The position numbers and the translations under genes are program-made. From NCBI RefSeq assembly GCF_000550805.1, contig NZ_CP004353.1, positions 2,108,001 to 2,172,000 of the forward strand: a DNA stretch of 64,000 bases, given 5' to 3'. Origin of the DNA: Corynebacterium vitaeruminis DSM 20294. Its GTDB lineage: Bacteria > Actinomycetota > Actinomycetes > Mycobacteriales > Mycobacteriaceae. Shown in pieces: positions 62,804-64,000 of this stretch (position 1 is the stretch's first letter; each line of letters starts with the position of its first letter). Below the pieces are notes generated by a model, which saw nothing but the letters and a program-made list of their open reading frames with translations, was not told the DNA's origin and did not search any database.

Positions 62804-63964
62804 TTACATTCTCCTGATAACCGTCATCGTCGCCACCACGGCTAGCTCTTGGTTGAGCTCGGCGATCTGGCTCGATACCTTTTCTCGGTCGACTTGGTCC
62901 CACTGCGCAAACGCAACCCTCCCGCCGTAGGTCGAGTCCATGTCTCGTGCGGTTGCGCGAACGAGGTCCATTTGCGCACGGATGGCGGCGGTGTCGAGCC
63001 CACGCGCGGAGACCACCGGGTCGGTCTCGTCCAGCATCTGTTGTTCCGAATCAACGTCCGCAATGATCGCGGTCGGAAGGCTATGAGAGCCGAAGTCCCG
63101 CAGGTCCTGCAGGTCGAAGCGCTCGAGCTCCTCGATAACCTCGTGGGTGCGCAAGCCGTAGTCGGCCGAGGGCAGCGCGAAGCTGCCGCTTTCTAACGTG
63201 TCCGCAATTTCGTGCACCCCCGCGTTGAGGGTTTCGGCGTGCGTGGCGATCTCGGTCATCGGCTCGTCGTTCCACAGCCCCCACTCGACGCGGTGGTATC
63301 CCTCGACTTCGGGCGCGTCCTGCCCCGGAACCGTGCTACCGAAGTCGGCCAGGAAGGTGCCTGGCCACGAACCATTTGAGTCGTCGAAGGCGCGGTACGC
63401 GCCGTAGGCAGCAAGCCATGCCTGCCGTGCCTGCACGCGATCACCGCTGCGCACAGCGGAGAGCAGGGCGTCGTCAAGCGTTACCCACCGCGGCATCACC
63501 TGCCTTTGTTTGGCCGCGTGCGCGACGGAGGCGCTTGCCACCTCAGATTCGGTGACCGGCTTGATCGTAGGGGCATCGGCGACGCTCGAGCCGCTGACCT
63601 GGAAGGTCCCTCCGGCGATCGAGGAGGTGTTGCGGAACACGCACACGAGGTGGAAGGACCCGTCCTGCAGCTTCGGCGACCACGCCCGCCGGGCGGAGGA
63701 GCCGACCCGCTCGATGACCTGGTAGGCGTTGCCTTGGTCGTCGGCGACGTAGACCGCGACCACCGTGCCGCTGGTGTTGGCGACGGTCCACCGCGCCTGC
63801 GATCCGGTGACGTCAGCGGGCGTGGGGCAGGAATAGGTGTCGCGAACGGCGACGACCTCGCCGTCGTCTGTGGTGCCGCTTTCCGATCCTGCCTCCTGCG
63901 GCGCCGACGCACAACCACTGAGCACGAGGGCGAAGGCTGCGAGGAGGGGAAGAAGGCGGTGCAT
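62804..63964 (-). CDS. efeO: Iron-uptake lipoprotein EfeO (cupredoxin plus M75 imelysin domain)
   Basis: 386 residues. Signal peptide with lipobox LVLSGC (Cys about residue 18). An N-terminal cupredoxin-like domain (about 40-125: YVADDQGNAYQVIERV ... GSFHLVCVFRNTSS) precedes the M75 helical domain with the HxxE-type motif EVEGYHRVEWGLW and LRTHEVIEELERFD. Binds iron at the cell surface for EfeU. The permease efeU should lie just upstream beyond base 64000; the start has no strong ribosome site of its own, which fits coupling to it. Confidence 0.93.
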   Translation of the reverse strand: MHRLLPLLAAFALVLSGCASAPQEAGSESGTTDDGEVVAVRDTYSCPTPADVTGSQARWTVANTSGTVVAVYVADDQGNAYQVIERVGSSARRAWSPKLQDGSFHLVCVFRNTSSIAGGTFQVSGSSVADAPTIKPVTESEVASASVAHAAKQRQVMPRWVTLDDALLSAVRSGDRVQARQAWLAAYGAYRAFDDSNGSWPGTFLADFGSTVPGQDAPEVEGYHRVEWGLWNDEPMTEIATHAETLNAGVHEIADTLESGSFALPSADYGLRTHEVIEELERFDLQDLRDFGSHSLPTAIIADVDSEQQMLDETDPVVSARGLDTAAIRAQMDLVRATARDMDSTYGGRVAFAQWDQVDREKVSSQIAELNQELAVVATMTVIRRM

Positions 63965-64000
63965 GGAGGGTTTTCTACCTAGGCTGAAAGGAGGGACAAG

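Noticed and set aside
63965..64000. DtxR/iron box before efeO
   Set aside because: Only partial similarity (AGCCTAGGT) to the iron-box consensus and the likely promoter would be before efeU, outside the window.

Overview
The window looks like a 64 kb piece of a Corynebacterium-type chromosome (high-GC Actinobacteria). Three things suggest this: the conserved run glyS – ArsR-type znr – zur – uppS – recO – era – CBS protein – ybeY – phoH – rsmE – dnaJ – hrcA – hemW – fadD15-like – malQ; a DUF3558-type lipoprotein; and many start codons that sit 6-8 bases behind a -10 hexamer, as in actinobacterial leaderless mRNAs. I see no rRNA, tRNA, CRISPR array, prophage or insertion sequence.

Layout. 1-3.6 kb: a gene cut by the window edge, glyS, and the zinc regulators znr and zur. 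3.7-20 kb: a long minus-strand housekeeping block (VIT-type metal transporter, uppS, recO, era, galE, pdxY, CBS/DUF21 protein, ybeY, phoH, rsmE, dnaJ, hrcA, hemW, a hypothetical, fadD). dnaJ carries a near-consensus CIRCE operator, so hrcA and dnaJ probably form a heat-shock circuit. 20-28 kb: malQ, two small membrane proteins, an M3 peptidase, a type-B carboxylesterase overlapping a maltokinase-like gene, and idi. 28-31 kb: an accessory, more A+T-rich island with a Gly-rich WXG100/PPE-like protein translationally coupled to a DUF3558-like lipoprotein, plus a second lipoprotein. 31-36.8 kb: ABC exporter, MalY/PatB-type C-S lyase, luciferase-like monooxygenase, two membrane proteins. 37-41.8 kb: a complete oligopeptide-type ABC importer (binding protein, two permeases, fused double ATPase).

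42-51 kb is a nucleoside salvage cluster. deoD, an MFS permease and a SorC-type DeoR regulator lie on the plus strand; nupC and cdd on the minus strand; deoA, deoC and a phosphopentomutase-like sugar mutase on the plus strand. Together they import nucleosides, split them to pentose-1-phosphates, isomerise these, and cleave deoxyribose-5-phosphate. A perfect 16-bp palindrome and a consensus promoter lie between cdd and deoA. 51-64 kb: BASS-type transporter, prolyl-aminopeptidase-like hydrolase, Nat-type ABC pair, YggS, auxin-efflux-type carrier, FGGY kinase, a small MT0933-like protein, lepA, and efeB-efeO of an EfeUOB iron-uptake system (efeU would lie past the right edge).

The most unusual signal is a short interspersed repeat with core GGCGTCGAYAAGC. 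It occurs at least nine times exactly in intergenic DNA, plus near-matches, and nearly always touches or sits inside a hairpin or terminator, in both orientations. It behaves like a terminator-associated repeat family (compare DNA-uptake sequences or small mobile repeats) and I do not recognise it as a described element.
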